Under the pieces are notes generated by a model. It worked only from the letters and a program-made list of their open reading frames with translations, had not been told where the DNA came from and made no database searches. Source: Limnothrix sp. FACHB-406 (GTDB lineage: Bacteria; Cyanobacteriota; Cyanobacteriia; CACIAM-69d). Taken from it: DNA of 64,000 bases. Location: assembly GCF_014698235.1 (NCBI RefSeq), contig NZ_JACJSP010000009.1:1-64000 (forward strand), written 5' to 3'. The translations under genes and the position numbers were made by a program. This document shows, piece after piece, positions 17,357 through 26,472 of the stretch (the first letter of the stretch is position 1; each line of letters starts with the position of its first letter).

Positions 17357-18884
17357 CATTAGTTGCCATGGTTGCTTGCAATCGCAGGCGTAGGGCCGCT
17401 TCGGCCTGTTCCCGATCGTCAAAATGCACTTTTTCGGTACCTAGGATTTGGTAGTCTTCGTGGCCTTTGCCCGCAATTAGGACACAATCGCCGGGTTGGG
17501 CTTCCAGGATGGCCCGTTGGATGGCCTTGGCGCGATCGCCCTCCACGGTGTAGTTCGCAGCGACGGGAATCCCGGCCACCACATCATTCAAAATTCGCTG
17601 GGGATTTTCGGTGCGGGGGTTGTCGGAAGTGACGATCGCCCAGTCGGACTCCTGGGCCGCAATGCCGCCCATGATGGGCCGTTTGGTGCGATCGCGATCG
17701 CCCCCACAACCAAACACACAAATCAAGCGCCCTTGCACAAACGGACGGGCCGCCCGCAGGGCATTGTCCAAGCTGTCGGGCGTGTGGGCATAGTCCACGA
17801 TCGCGCTAATGTCTTGGGGCAAGGGCCCATCGGTCACTTGGACTAGCTGCATTCGGCCTGGCACACCGGGGAACTGGGCCAGGGCCTGCACCATGGCCGA
17901 GAGATCCAAACCCAAGTGCAACCCGGTGGCGGCGGCGGCCAGCCAGTTTTGCAGGTTGAATTGACCCACGAGGGGCGATCGAAACGCGATCGCGCCAGCC
18001 GGCGTGTGCAGCGTGCCGCTGACCCCATCGAGGCCATAGCTCAAATCACTCAGATAAAAATCGGCTGCGGAGTCGTCAATGCTATAGCACCAGCAGCGAT
18101 CATGATCGAGCTGAGCTGCGAGGGCCGCTCCATAGGGATCATCAAGGTTAACGATCGCCCGGCCTCGCAAATAATTGGGCTGGAAGAGCAGGGCCTTCGC
18201 CGCAAAATACTCTTCCATCGTGTTGTGGAAGTCCAGGTGATCCTGCGTCAGGTTGGTGAAAACCGCCACCTGAAATTCACAACCTTGCACCCGTCTTTGG
18301 GCCAGGGCATGGGAGCTAACTTCCATCACGGCATAGTCCGCCCCGGCCGATCGGGCATTGGCCAACTGCTCCTGCAACTCCACCGCAAAGGGCGTGGTAT
18401 GAATCGCCGTTTGCTCAAAGCCCGGCCAACGCACCACTAACGTGCCCAGCAGCGCCGTGGGGCGATCGGCCGTTTTCAACAAAAACTCAATCAGTTGCGT
18501 GGTGGTAGTTTTGCCATTGGTACCCGTCACCCCCACCAATTGCAACTGCTGGGTTGGGTGGCCATGGAACGCCGCCGCCAAATCTGCGCAAGCCCCCACC
18601 ACGTCCCTGGCCCCAATCAGGCAGGGCCCGGCCGGCTGGGTTGGTTGGGCGGCAGCAATGGCCGGCGACACCACCGCCGCGATCGCCCCCGACTCGATCG
18701 CATTGGGCCAAAATTCACCGCCATCAACCCGAGTCCCCGGCAGACCAACGAACAGGTCGCCCGGTTGGCAAGCCTGGGAATTGGTCGTCAGCCCCTTCAC
18801 TGGGCGATCGAGTGCCGGATGGTCGGGAATCACCAGTTCTGTGGAGACGCTGGCCAGCAGTTCGCGCAAAGTCATGGGTTCCAT
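17349..18884 (-). CDS. murE: UDP-MurNAc-L-Ala-D-Glu:meso-diaminopimelate ligase MurE
   Basis: The predicted cytoplasmic ligase adds the third amino acid to the peptidoglycan precursor, using ATP. The 511-residue protein has the Mur ligase order: N-terminal UDP-binding domain (to about 105), a central ATPase with GVTGTNGKTTTTQ at about 118-130, and a C-terminal domain with FGCGGDRDRTKRP and SDNPRTENP. The DNPR motif marks specificity for meso-diaminopimelate. Start ATG 18884; its aggagagg ribosome site overlaps the TAG stop of the glutaredoxin-like gene 15 bp upstream, so the two are probably translated from one mRNA. A second ATG at 18875 is possible. Confidence 0.97.
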   Translation of the reverse strand: MEPMTLRELLASVSTELVIPDHPALDRPVKGLTTNSQACQPGDLFVGLPGTRVDGGEFWPNAIESGAIAAVVSPAIAAAQPTQPAGPCLIGARDVVGACADLAAAFHGHPTQQLQLVGVTGTNGKTTTTQLIEFLLKTADRPTALLGTLVVRWPGFEQTAIHTTPFAVELQEQLANARSAGADYAVMEVSSHALAQRRVQGCEFQVAVFTNLTQDHLDFHNTMEEYFAAKALLFQPNYLRGRAIVNLDDPYGAALAAQLDHDRCWCYSIDDSAADFYLSDLSYGLDGVSGTLHTPAGAIAFRSPLVGQFNLQNWLAAAATGLHLGLDLSAMVQALAQFPGVPGRMQLVQVTDGPLPQDISAIVDYAHTPDSLDNALRAARPFVQGRLICVFGCGGDRDRTKRPIMGGIAAQESDWAIVTSDNPRTENPQRILNDVVAGIPVAANYTVEGDRAKAIQRAILEAQPGDCVLIAGKGHEDYQILGTEKVHFDDREQAEAALRLRLQATMATNAH

Positions 18885-18899
18885 GGGCGGTTGCCTCTC

Positions 18900-19247
18900 C
18901 TAGGATGGCTCAATTGTGGCAAAGGCTTTCCGGAGGTGTTGTTCGAGCTGAACCACCGAACAGCGGGGCGACGGCCGCGGAATCGGCAATTCAGATTCCC
19001 CATCCGCCAGCCAACGCAACACCGGAATTTCGTATTGAAACGCGGCAAACCAGCGATCGTTGGTGGTGATGTCCCGCAGCTCGATCGTGAGGCGCAGATC
19101 GCTCGACAGGTTCACCATTTCCAACTTTTCCTGCAATCCCTCACAGAGATGGCAACCGGGCTTGCTATACAAAATCAAATGATGGGGCAGATGATGAGAC
19201 AAGGGACGGGCGTTGAATGACTTGTTGAATGACGGCTGATGGCTCAT
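18900..19247 (-). CDS. Glutaredoxin-like (DUF836) thiol protein
   Basis: A 115-residue small protein with a thioredoxin-type fold start: LILYSKPGCHLCEGLQEKL. The C-H-L-C motif at about 33-36 is the redox-active pair expected of this glutaredoxin-like family. A cis-Pro segment (YEIPVLRWL) follows. The C-terminal PRCSVVQLEQHLRKAF helix is typical. It lies 15 bp upstream of murE in the same direction, with its stop codon inside the murE ribosome-binding site, so an operon is likely; a functional link to peptidoglycan synthesis is not known. ATG 19247 is used; homology begins only near residue 23, so a shorter start is possible. Confidence 0.85.
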   Translation of the reverse strand: MSHQPSFNKSFNARPLSHHLPHHLILYSKPGCHLCEGLQEKLEMVNLSSDLRLTIELRDITTNDRWFAAFQYEIPVLRWLADGESELPIPRPSPRCSVVQLEQHLRKAFATIEPS

Positions 19248-19511
19248 GAGGTCTCATGAATGGCTAGTCGATCGCTCACTGATCACTAATCCTGACGGCC
19301 ACCGATGCCGGAATCATACTCCCAGCAACTACCCCCAGCAACAACATCGAGGAGCCACTTTGGGCGCATCTTGGCCAATTCGGGCGCAACAGAAACCGCT
19401 CATCCGCCGGATTCGTACTGCGATGGATCTGGCTGGGATGGATCTGGAATGAAGATTGGTCTATGGAGCTGATGCAAGTTTGGCTTTTTCGCCATCCTCT
19501 TCAAGATTCTC

Positions 19512-20807
19512 TCAGGCCAAAGCAGACTTGAACGCGCTGGGCGATGAATTCAGGTTGAAGCCAGCCCCCTGATCTTGCCCATTGGCAGTGCGACCGGACA
19601 GGGACGGATCTGGATGGGGTGGATGTGGGCGGGTGGAATTGTGGCTCGGCAAGTGCCGTTCCAACGTCGCCAGAATTCGCCCGCTATCCGAAACCTTCGA
19701 GAGAAACTCGGAAGCCCGCGCCAACTTGGCCCGTACCCGATCGATCGTGCCATCGTGCCCGGTCAAAATCACGATCGGGGTATGCTCCAGGGCCTTCACC
19801 CGGCGAATTTGCGCACAAATCTCATAGCCATTCACCACCGGCATCACCACATCCAGCAGGATCAAATCCGGCTTTAGCTCAATCAACTGCGTCAGCGCCT
19901 GCACCGAATCCCGCATTCCACAGAACCGATAGCCCGCCTGGGTCACAATTCGTTCCAGCCGTTGCAGCACCACCATGCTGTCATCAATGCAAACCACCAA
20001 AGGCGGTTCGGCTTTAGTCGCCGGGGTGGCGGAACCTGCTGCGGAACCCGTGGATGAGAGCATGGGGTAAAACTCCAAATCCGGCAACACCTGAAAGGTC
20101 AGCAACTGTTGCCGAAAAAAGTAACCCAGCATCCGAGCCGTCATGGCAGGGGATTGGTTTAACTTCAGGGCCAAATCCCAAAAGGTGCGCCGGCCATTAA
20201 ACAGCGGTTGCAAGCTCAGGGTAGTGTGCTGACGGCTATCATCCAGCTCAATGCCGGCATCCAACGACAGCCCCCGATCGATCCAAGCTTGGGCCGGCCG
20301 GTCACTCGGCAACAGTTGGCTCAAGTCCCGCGCATCCTTCAGTAATTGTTGAAGGCGATCGCCCGGCAAATGCAGTCCCGAACCAACCGCCGCACAGTCT
20401 AGCAACCGGTTCGATCGCGCCTCCCAAGTCACCCGAATCGCCGTATCGGTCGCAATTTGCGTCAGCGCCTCCAGGGTCAGCGCCGCCAACACCTGCTCCG
20501 CCTTACCGCTATCTAGCCGGCCTGCCATCACTGCCCGACTCAACAGCGCATATTCCCAAGGATCGTAAGAAGTCGGAGGCTGCCCCGTCGTTAATTCCGC
20601 CGGCTCAATCTGTTGCCCCATCAGAGCACGCCGCCAACGCCGCACCCGATGGTCGCTGCCCGTGGTGCAAACCAACTTACCCTGATGAAACTCCAGCCGC
20701 CAATGGATTTGGCCCTGCCGAACCATCAATGTTCCAGACACCTGATTGTGGTTCACCTGGGCGATGGCCCGCGCGAGGGATAGCAGACCGACAACTTGGT
20801 TTGACAT
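19512..20807 (-). CDS. PatA-like response regulator (DUF4388 plus receiver)
   Basis: A protein of about 431 residues. The N-terminal part (to about 90) is a DUF4388/PatA-type domain (LARAIAQVNHNQVSGTLMVRQG). A helical middle region resembles the PatA linker. A C-terminal receiver (about 270-390) has CIDDSMVVLQRLE, phospho-acceptor Asp in LILLDVVMPVVNG, Thr in VILTGHDG and Lys in FLSKVSD. A 40-residue Ser/Pro/His-rich tail ends it. Proteins of this layout work with CheA-type kinases in phototaxis, motility or heterocyst patterning in cyanobacteria. ATG 20807 has gagg six bases upstream; ATG 20852 and 20837 are in frame but lack this. Its leader is the 1-kb spacer that contains the candidate small RNA. 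Confidence 0.88.
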   Translation of the reverse strand: MSNQVVGLLSLARAIAQVNHNQVSGTLMVRQGQIHWRLEFHQGKLVCTTGSDHRVRRWRRALMGQQIEPAELTTGQPPTSYDPWEYALLSRAVMAGRLDSGKAEQVLAALTLEALTQIATDTAIRVTWEARSNRLLDCAAVGSGLHLPGDRLQQLLKDARDLSQLLPSDRPAQAWIDRGLSLDAGIELDDSRQHTTLSLQPLFNGRRTFWDLALKLNQSPAMTARMLGYFFRQQLLTFQVLPDLEFYPMLSSTGSAAGSATPATKAEPPLVVCIDDSMVVLQRLERIVTQAGYRFCGMRDSVQALTQLIELKPDLILLDVVMPVVNGYEICAQIRRVKALEHTPIVILTGHDGTIDRVRAKLARASEFLSKVSDSGRILATLERHLPSHNSTRPHPPHPDPSLSGRTANGQDQGAGFNLNSSPSAFKSALA

Positions 20808-21599
20808 AGCGTGCCTCGCAACTGCGCCTGTGTTCATAGGAGTGACTTGCATCCGGGGAAAGGCAACTGAAGATCTTAGGTGATTTCAGTAATGTGCATC
20901 CCTCTTGGTCTATCAATCGCCAGAGCAATCCCAGAATTTCTCAGAATTTCTCAGAGCTTATTTGCAGCTAATGGATTTACTCTTACGATCAATCTTGAAA
21001 CTAACTCAGTAGTTGATTTGCATTCCCATTCTTTAAGATTTGGTAAATGATTACATGGTTTTCAGATATTTTTCAGACATTTTCAGTCATTCATTAATCA
21101 GCTTCATCTCCTCGTTTAGAGTTGATTAGAAGCATGGTCAATTTGGCAGGAATACCCCCAAATTATGCACAAAATTTTAGGAAAAAATTGTGAAAAACTC
21201 GGAAAGGATGATCGATCGTTCAACTATGTTGAATGCCAGCATGTGACAATTAACACCCATCAGCTACGGAGCCTATGACTCAGCCAGGTTTATACCAAGA
21301 GCGATCATTTCAACTCTCGATCATTAAGTGTTAATACTGAATTCAAACCAATTTTGACTCTTGTCCAATAGAGTTTTCGGCTTGAATTCTGGATTAATCT
21401 CTCGGCTGAGCAGTGACTCGGTTGGTGTTCAGACTTGATGCAAAACTCTTAAGAGATTGGGAAGTAGCCTGGTAGTGAAGATCATAGAGAGCAACAATGC
21501 ACAATCAGAGAGTGATGCGTTAGACAATAGTTGCACCTTCATCGTTACAGCAGGGCTGAACACCAATTCCATAAACGGTAGCTATATTAGGAGCTAAGT
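20808..21599. other. AT-rich ORF-free spacer, part 1
   Basis: From about 20930 to 21867 no frame on either strand stays open for 60 codons from a start, and the base composition is clearly lower in G+C than the flanking genes. Repeated ctcagaatttct (20938-20957) and cattttcagtcattcat-like runs near 21075 are visible. It is the presumed leader of the PatA-like gene. Nothing else could be identified in this part. Confidence 0.5.
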
Positions 21600-21611
21600 G
21601 ACGATCGTGGA

Positions 21612-21627
21612 TGTGATCTAGTGCACA
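21612..21627. promoter_or_regulatory. Strong CRP-like operator TGTGATCTAGTGCACA
   Basis: The 16-mer is nearly palindromic and is one mismatch from TGTGA-N6-TCACA. Its centre, TGTGATCTAG, equals the centre of the known consensus for CRP, which cyanobacterial SyCRP1 shares. A -10-like box TGTAAT lies at 21645-21650, which would place the operator near -38 of a plus-strand start at about 21657, close to the class II position. It lies inside a 1-kb spacer with no coding gene on the plus strand. Confidence 0.5.
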
Positions 21628-21657
21628 GTTTCAATAATTAGGTTTGTAATAGCTGCT

Positions 21658-21795
21658 GGGGCTGTGTTTATGCTTCCAAACCGACAGCCGCGAATGATAA
21701 ACTCATAATCCGTGAATTTGTAACTGGTGAACTTGCCAGCAACAGCTAAAGAACGCCCCCATAGACCAGTAGCCGCTGCTGGTTATTCGGTTTTT
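21658..21795 (+). ncRNA. Candidate small RNA with three hairpins and a terminator
   Basis: Inferred from structure only. Hairpin 1 pairs ggctgt (21660-21665) with acagcc (21684-21689). Hairpin 2 pairs ctgg (21724-21727) with ccag (21736-21739). Hairpin 3 pairs accagtag (21765-21772) with ctgctggt (21776-21783), loop ccg, with one G-U pair, and is followed after 6 nt by ggttttt. A -10-like box (21645-21650) and a strong CRP-like operator (21612-21627) lie just upstream. There is no open frame. It would be about 140 nt long and converges with the 3' end of the EAL gene at 21868. Confidence 0.35.
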
Positions 21796-21867
21796 GGGCA
21801 AATCTGACTAAATGAGTTAATGGTTAAATTGGCTACTGAGTGACTCAATCCGTCAGATCGTGATTTC

Positions 21868-23106
21868 CTAGGAGTCTAGATCTTGAATGAAGTCAATCAC
21901 CGCCGCCGCATCCAAAGGGCGCGAGATTAAAAATCCTTGGGCCATCTGACACCCCAAGCCTTGGAGCGTGTGCAGGTGGTGTACCGACTCAATCCCCTCG
22001 GCCACAATTTGAATTCCCAAGTGCTCGGCCAGGAGGGCAATCATTCGCACGATTTCCCACTGCTCCCGCAGGATGAATGAGCGATCGATCTTCAGCGCAT
22101 CGATCGGGAACTCATGGAGTCGGGCCAAGGAGGAATAGCCCGTGCCGAAGTCATCCACATAGATCGCAATGCCCAGTTGCCGGAATCCTTGCAAAATTGC
22201 CAGCACATCCATGCCCAAGTCCAAAGCAACGGATTCCGTTAGCTCCAGGTGCAAACAATGGGGGGGTAATTCCGTTTCGCGCAAGATGGCTTCGCACTGC
22301 CCCAGCAGGTTCGGTTCCAACAATTGGCAAGGGGAAAGGTTCACGCTAACCCACAGATTTGAGTCAATCATCCCCGTCCGCTGCCAGTGACGAAGCTGGG
22401 TGCAGGCTTCCCGAATGGCCCACAGGCCCAATTCAGCAATGAAACCGCTACTTTCGGCGATCTCGATGAAACTATTGGGCTGCATCAATCCTCGAGAGGG
22501 ATGTTCCCAGCGCACCAACGCTTCCAAACCCACGGCGCGCCCGCTGCCCAAGCAAATCACGGGTTGGTAAACCAGCACAAATTCTCCCCGCTCAACTGCC
22601 CCTTGCAGTTCGTTGGCCAGCCTTAGGCGTTCGATCGCGGCGGTTGTCAGGACGTTGGGTTGTTGGGTTTCGCCCTCGATCGCAACGGCCAAACTCAGCA
22701 ACCGATGCGTGTTAGACATGGCAATTCGTAACAGCCGCCGTGCGTTGGGGTCGGTCACCGAGTCTTGATCCCTGGTGAGCAGTCGCAGGGCCCCGTGAAT
22801 TGAGGCGAGGGAAGCCCGCAATTCGTACCCCAGAGAAACGCTGGTGTTGCTGTTGGTGTTGATGTTGGTATTGCTGTTTGTGTTAGCGGTAGTTTTCAGA
22901 TGATCTTTGGCATTGAGGTGATTGCTTGTGGGTAAACTTTGGGGCAAATTTGGGGGCAAATTTGCAGACAAATTAGCGGGTAGGTTAGCGGGTGCGTGGG
23001 CGGGCAAGGAGGCCGTTGCAAGAGCGGGGGAAGGGGAATCGAATGGGTTTGGTTCGGGTAAGTCGATCGCCCTGGGCGATAACTCTGAGTCAGAAATGAG
23101 AAACAT
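21868..23106 (-). CDS. EAL-domain c-di-GMP phosphodiesterase with a degenerate HisKA-like domain
   Basis: A 412-residue protein predicted to hydrolyse cyclic di-GMP. The N-terminus (about 20-70) is low complexity, with runs such as ANLPANLSANLPPNL and TNSNTNINTNSNT. Next (about 75-130) comes a helical segment ELRASLASIHGALRLL that resembles a HisKA dimerisation domain, but the phospho-acceptor His position is Tyr. The EAL domain (about 165-410) keeps the metal and catalytic residues: EALVRW, VNLSP, ELTES, DDFGTGYSSL, KIDRSF, VAEGIES and QGFLISRPL, so activity is expected. No GGDEF or membrane segment is present. Start ATG 23106; a GTG at 23142 is in frame. Divergent from the hybrid kinase gene across 1.4 kb. 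Confidence 0.92.
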   Translation of the reverse strand: MFLISDSELSPRAIDLPEPNPFDSPSPALATASLPAHAPANLPANLSANLPPNLPQSLPTSNHLNAKDHLKTTANTNSNTNINTNSNTSVSLGYELRASLASIHGALRLLTRDQDSVTDPNARRLLRIAMSNTHRLLSLAVAIEGETQQPNVLTTAAIERLRLANELQGAVERGEFVLVYQPVICLGSGRAVGLEALVRWEHPSRGLMQPNSFIEIAESSGFIAELGLWAIREACTQLRHWQRTGMIDSNLWVSVNLSPCQLLEPNLLGQCEAILRETELPPHCLHLELTESVALDLGMDVLAILQGFRQLGIAIYVDDFGTGYSSLARLHEFPIDALKIDRSFILREQWEIVRMIALLAEHLGIQIVAEGIESVHHLHTLQGLGCQMAQGFLISRPLDAAAVIDFIQDLDS

Positions 23107-24535
23107 TATCCAAACTCGCTCTAGTAGGTATCGTGGATCCACCGCTGTTCAATGCCAGACTAGGCAGAAAAGGTGAAAAAGTCGAGAATTGCGCGAAATT
23201 TCATAGGTATATGAGGCATTTTTTAGATTAACTGAACACCTCAAGTTCTCTTTACCTTTATCAAGCCATTTCGATCAATGTTCGATTCAGAACATGAAAT
23301 TATTTTGAATATTTTTGCGATTTTTCAACTTTGTTTTGATATTTATTGTTAAAAATTTCTTGAAAAGATATAATTTTCAATCTTTTTTGGAAAAAGCTCA
23401 CAAAAGCAGACGTACTCAAAATCAATCAAGAATGAATTGATAGCACTCCATCAAGTTTTGATCCTTGGCAAGTTTTCTGACAAGAATGAGCTAAGAGCCG
23501 CTACAAATCAAAAATCGTGATCTGATGTTGCCAATTTAAAGGGATGCTTGGAATAAAAATTCAAGTTAAGTTCTTTTAATAATGATCAATTTACATGACA
23601 AATAGTTTTCAAGATAGTTTCCAAGGTTGTTGAACAAATTTTGCGACCCAAGCGCGAGCAACATACAGACAAGATCCTGACGAATCGGAATTGGCCAAAT
23701 ATTTGATTAGATACCTGACGAGATTTATTATAAGTGATTTATTTAAGGAGATTTAAAAATCAAACTATTTTGGGATGGACTGATGGTAATTGAACTAGCG
23801 ATCGGGGCGGATGATGGTGAACTTCAGGGCGATCAAACAAATCCCGAGCGGCGGGAGGGTTCAAATGCTGTAATGGAGGGGAAGACCGGATAAGTTCTAC
23901 AAGCCGCCCGTTGCTTGGGGAAATTGAGGGTGACCTGCCCATAACAGGTCGCGACAAGGGCCCCGTGCGAAGTATTTCCCTGATGACTAACACGGAATTT
24001 CGCGTAATGATGGTATAAACGATGGCGGTTGCACTGTCGTAATTGCGGGTGTAGTTGAAGGCTTGATGGTCATGTCGCGATCCCGTTGCAATTCAAACAT
24101 TGCCATGGAGCGATTTGTTATTTGGAGCTACCTCTATCCTCCAGACCAAAGTGCTTGATTTAACTGCTTCATTCATCAGATTTTTGTTAAATTCTCTGTT
24201 AATACCGAATCAATTCTCTGTGGCTGGGTGACAGGAGACGCTCAAATCCGTCTCTGATCAGGTGCATCTCATCTCCCTCTGCAAATAAAATTGAATCTGA
24301 AAGAAAGGTGAAACCAGGGTTCGGCGATTGCGAATCGGGTGGCTCTCATCACGAATCGGATTGCGGGTCAGGCAATAAACGATGGGGACAATTCAGGGGA
24401 ACGCATAAGATGAACTAGAGAGCCTGTCGATCGCAGTTAAAATTCAAAAGTTTTTCGGGTAGCGATGTTGTCTGCTGCTTCTGTGCAACTTATGTGGCTC
24501 TGCAAGTGCTGTACCAGGCCCAAACAGTCGGGCGT
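23107..24535. other. Long AT-rich divergent spacer with a GC-richer structured island
   Basis: This 1.4-kb stretch separates two divergent signalling genes. 23180-23755 is very AT-rich and has no open frame. 23780-24080 is GC-richer and holds hairpins, for example gacctg (23932-23937) with caggtc (23945-23950), and ccgtg near 23962 with cacgg near 23991. One minus frame (23760-23993, 77 codons) matches nothing I know. 24100-24490 again shows no gene. The island could be a structured RNA, a decayed gene or a regulatory region. Confidence 0.5.
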
Positions 24536-26266
24536 ATGACGTTTTCTGATTCTGCATCTCAGGGCAATCCCTTGCTCAACCAAGCGACCTCGCTGTTTTC
24601 GCCCCGGGTGTTGCTGGTTGAAGACAGCCCGATCGACGTTCGCCTTGTGCAACTCATGCTGCGGAAGGCGGAGTTTTTGCTGTCGGGGGTTGATCTGGTG
24701 GCGGTGGGCACCTTGGCAGAGGCGCTGGTTTGCATTCGACAGCAGCGTTTTGATGTGACGTTGCTGGATTTGTCGTTGCCGGATTCGGTGGGGCTGGGGA
24801 CGCTGCGCCAACTGCAGGCCGCTCAGCCCACGATTCCCGTGGTGGTGTTGACGGCAACGGGTGATGAGCAAGCGGGGGTTGATGCCCTGCGGTTGGGGGC
24901 CCAAGACTACTTAATTAAGGGGGAAATTTCGCCCACGCTGTTGGTGCGATCGATGCGCTATGCGATCGAACGGAAACAGGCGGAGTTGCGGCTAGCGGAT
25001 TCCCAATCATTTTTGATGGATGTGTTGAACCTGTCGCCGGACGCGATCGCGGTGTTACAGGTGATGCGGGATGACCGGGATCGGGTGGTGAATTTCCAGT
25101 GGCGGTTGGTGAATCCGGCGGCGGAGCGGGCAACGGGCTGCTCGGCGGCGGTGCTGGCCCAGCGTAGTTTGCTGGCCCATGGCACGGATCCGGGAGCACG
25201 GGCGGCCGTGCCGTTTAGCGCGGAGCCGGTGGTGATGGGCGAGTCGGAAGTGGAGCAGGCGGCAAGGGCCAGCCAAGAGTTATTCACCTGGTTGCTGCCG
25301 GTGGTGACGGAGGAAGCCAACCAATCGCGCGAGGTGTTCGATCGGCGATTGAATAGTTGGTTTCGGGTGGATGCCTGCAAGTTGGGTGATGGTGTGCGGC
25401 TGATGTGTCGCAACATTACCCAATACAAGGCGATCGAACGAATGAAGGATGAATTTGTCTCGATCGTGAGCCACGAGTTACGCACCCCCTTCAGCTCTTT
25501 GCAGGGTGCAATTAAGCTTTTGGCCACGGGGCGTTGTGATTTGCAATCCATGCAAGGACAACAATTAATTGCGGTGGCCCTGCGAAGTGCAGAACGGCTG
25601 GGGCAAGCGATTGATGTGGTGTTGCGATTGGCCGATTTAGCCTCTACCGAAAGCCTGGCCAAACAACGCTGTTGGGTTCAAGATTTGGCCAATCGAGCCT
25701 ACGATCGCGTGGTCAATCGATTACAAGCTCAAAATTTATCCATTACTTATTCAATTCCCAACGACTTAACCGTTTGGGCGGATCCCGATGCCATTTTAGA
25801 TTTGTTCGATCGCATTTTAGATAATGCAATCAAGTTTTCATCCCCTGGCTCAGTCTTAGGATTTGCGGTCACCCTTTCGCCGCAGGATGTGATTTTTCAT
25901 ATCACTGACCATGGCTGCGGCATTCCTCCCACAGACCTAGAGCAAATCTTTGAACCCTTCTATCAAGTGGACTCCTCCGACTCCCGATCGCGCGGCGGAC
26001 TGGGTGTTAGCTTAACCCTTTGTCGTCGGATTGTGGAGCAGCATGGCGGACAAATTTGGGTTACCAGTGAACTAGGAAAGGGCAGCACTTTCCATATTTC
26101 TTTACCTCAAAATTGGAGCGAGCTTCCGGAATCTCAAAATCCAGAAGCCAATCATCTTGCACCAGGTTCCCTTGACTGTACTAGTCTGGATCGAAGTAAT
26201 AACATTGAAGGAATTATCCAAACCACTTACACCATTTCTCAAGAGCCAAGGCTATCGTCTTCCTAA
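24536..26266 (+). CDS. Hybrid sensor kinase: receiver, PAS-like, HisKA, HATPase
   Basis: A 576-residue soluble histidine kinase. Order: N-terminal receiver (about 20-140; VLLVEDSPIDVRLVQ, Asp in TLLDLSLPDS, Lys in YLIKGEIS), a PAS-like sensor (about 155-300; FLMDVLNLSPDAIAVLQVM), HisKA (about 310-375) with phospho-acceptor His in SIVSHELRTPFSSLQGA, and HATPase_c (about 410-545) with N-box LDNAIKFSS, G1 DHGCGIPP and G2 RGGLGVSLTLC. A 35-residue tail ends the protein. All catalytic motifs are intact. There is no membrane segment, so it is a cytosolic sensor fed by its own receiver. ATG 24536 is taken; GTG 24494 is in frame. Divergent from the EAL gene, whose helical domain resembles this HisKA. 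Confidence 0.93.
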   Translation: MTFSDSASQGNPLLNQATSLFSPRVLLVEDSPIDVRLVQLMLRKAEFLLSGVDLVAVGTLAEALVCIRQQRFDVTLLDLSLPDSVGLGTLRQLQAAQPTIPVVVLTATGDEQAGVDALRLGAQDYLIKGEISPTLLVRSMRYAIERKQAELRLADSQSFLMDVLNLSPDAIAVLQVMRDDRDRVVNFQWRLVNPAAERATGCSAAVLAQRSLLAHGTDPGARAAVPFSAEPVVMGESEVEQAARASQELFTWLLPVVTEEANQSREVFDRRLNSWFRVDACKLGDGVRLMCRNITQYKAIERMKDEFVSIVSHELRTPFSSLQGAIKLLATGRCDLQSMQGQQLIAVALRSAERLGQAIDVVLRLADLASTESLAKQRCWVQDLANRAYDRVVNRLQAQNLSITYSIPNDLTVWADPDAILDLFDRILDNAIKFSSPGSVLGFAVTLSPQDVIFHITDHGCGIPPTDLEQIFEPFYQVDSSDSRSRGGLGVSLTLCRRIVEQHGGQIWVTSELGKGSTFHISLPQNWSELPESQNPEANHLAPGSLDCTSLDRSNNIEGIIQTTYTISQEPRLSSS

Positions 26267-26472
26267 GAAAAATTCAGAAATTTGATTAGCTATTGATATG
26301 ATTCTTGGTTAAACCTTGATTAGTTTTCAGTCCACCGCGAATCTTACTGTTGTTGTGTTTCGTACCTCAACCCAACCTACTGGCTTGGTTAAATCTTAGT
26401 TGGTTCTTAGTCAATTTTTGGTTGATTTGATGAAGCATTTTGTCATTTTTTACATCAGCTCAATCAAGAATT

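Noticed and set aside
23760-23993. A 77-codon minus frame in the long spacer
   Set aside because: It has a start codon but no ribosome site, an unusual Pro/Arg/His-rich composition and no known family; kept only as part of the structured island.
24045-24056. A 12-nt stretch gcgggtgtagtt identical to the usual 5' end of tRNA-Gly
   Set aside because: No D-arm, anticodon arm or T-arm can be folded downstream; tcgcgatcccg lacks the GTTCGA loop. It is at most a pseudo-fragment.
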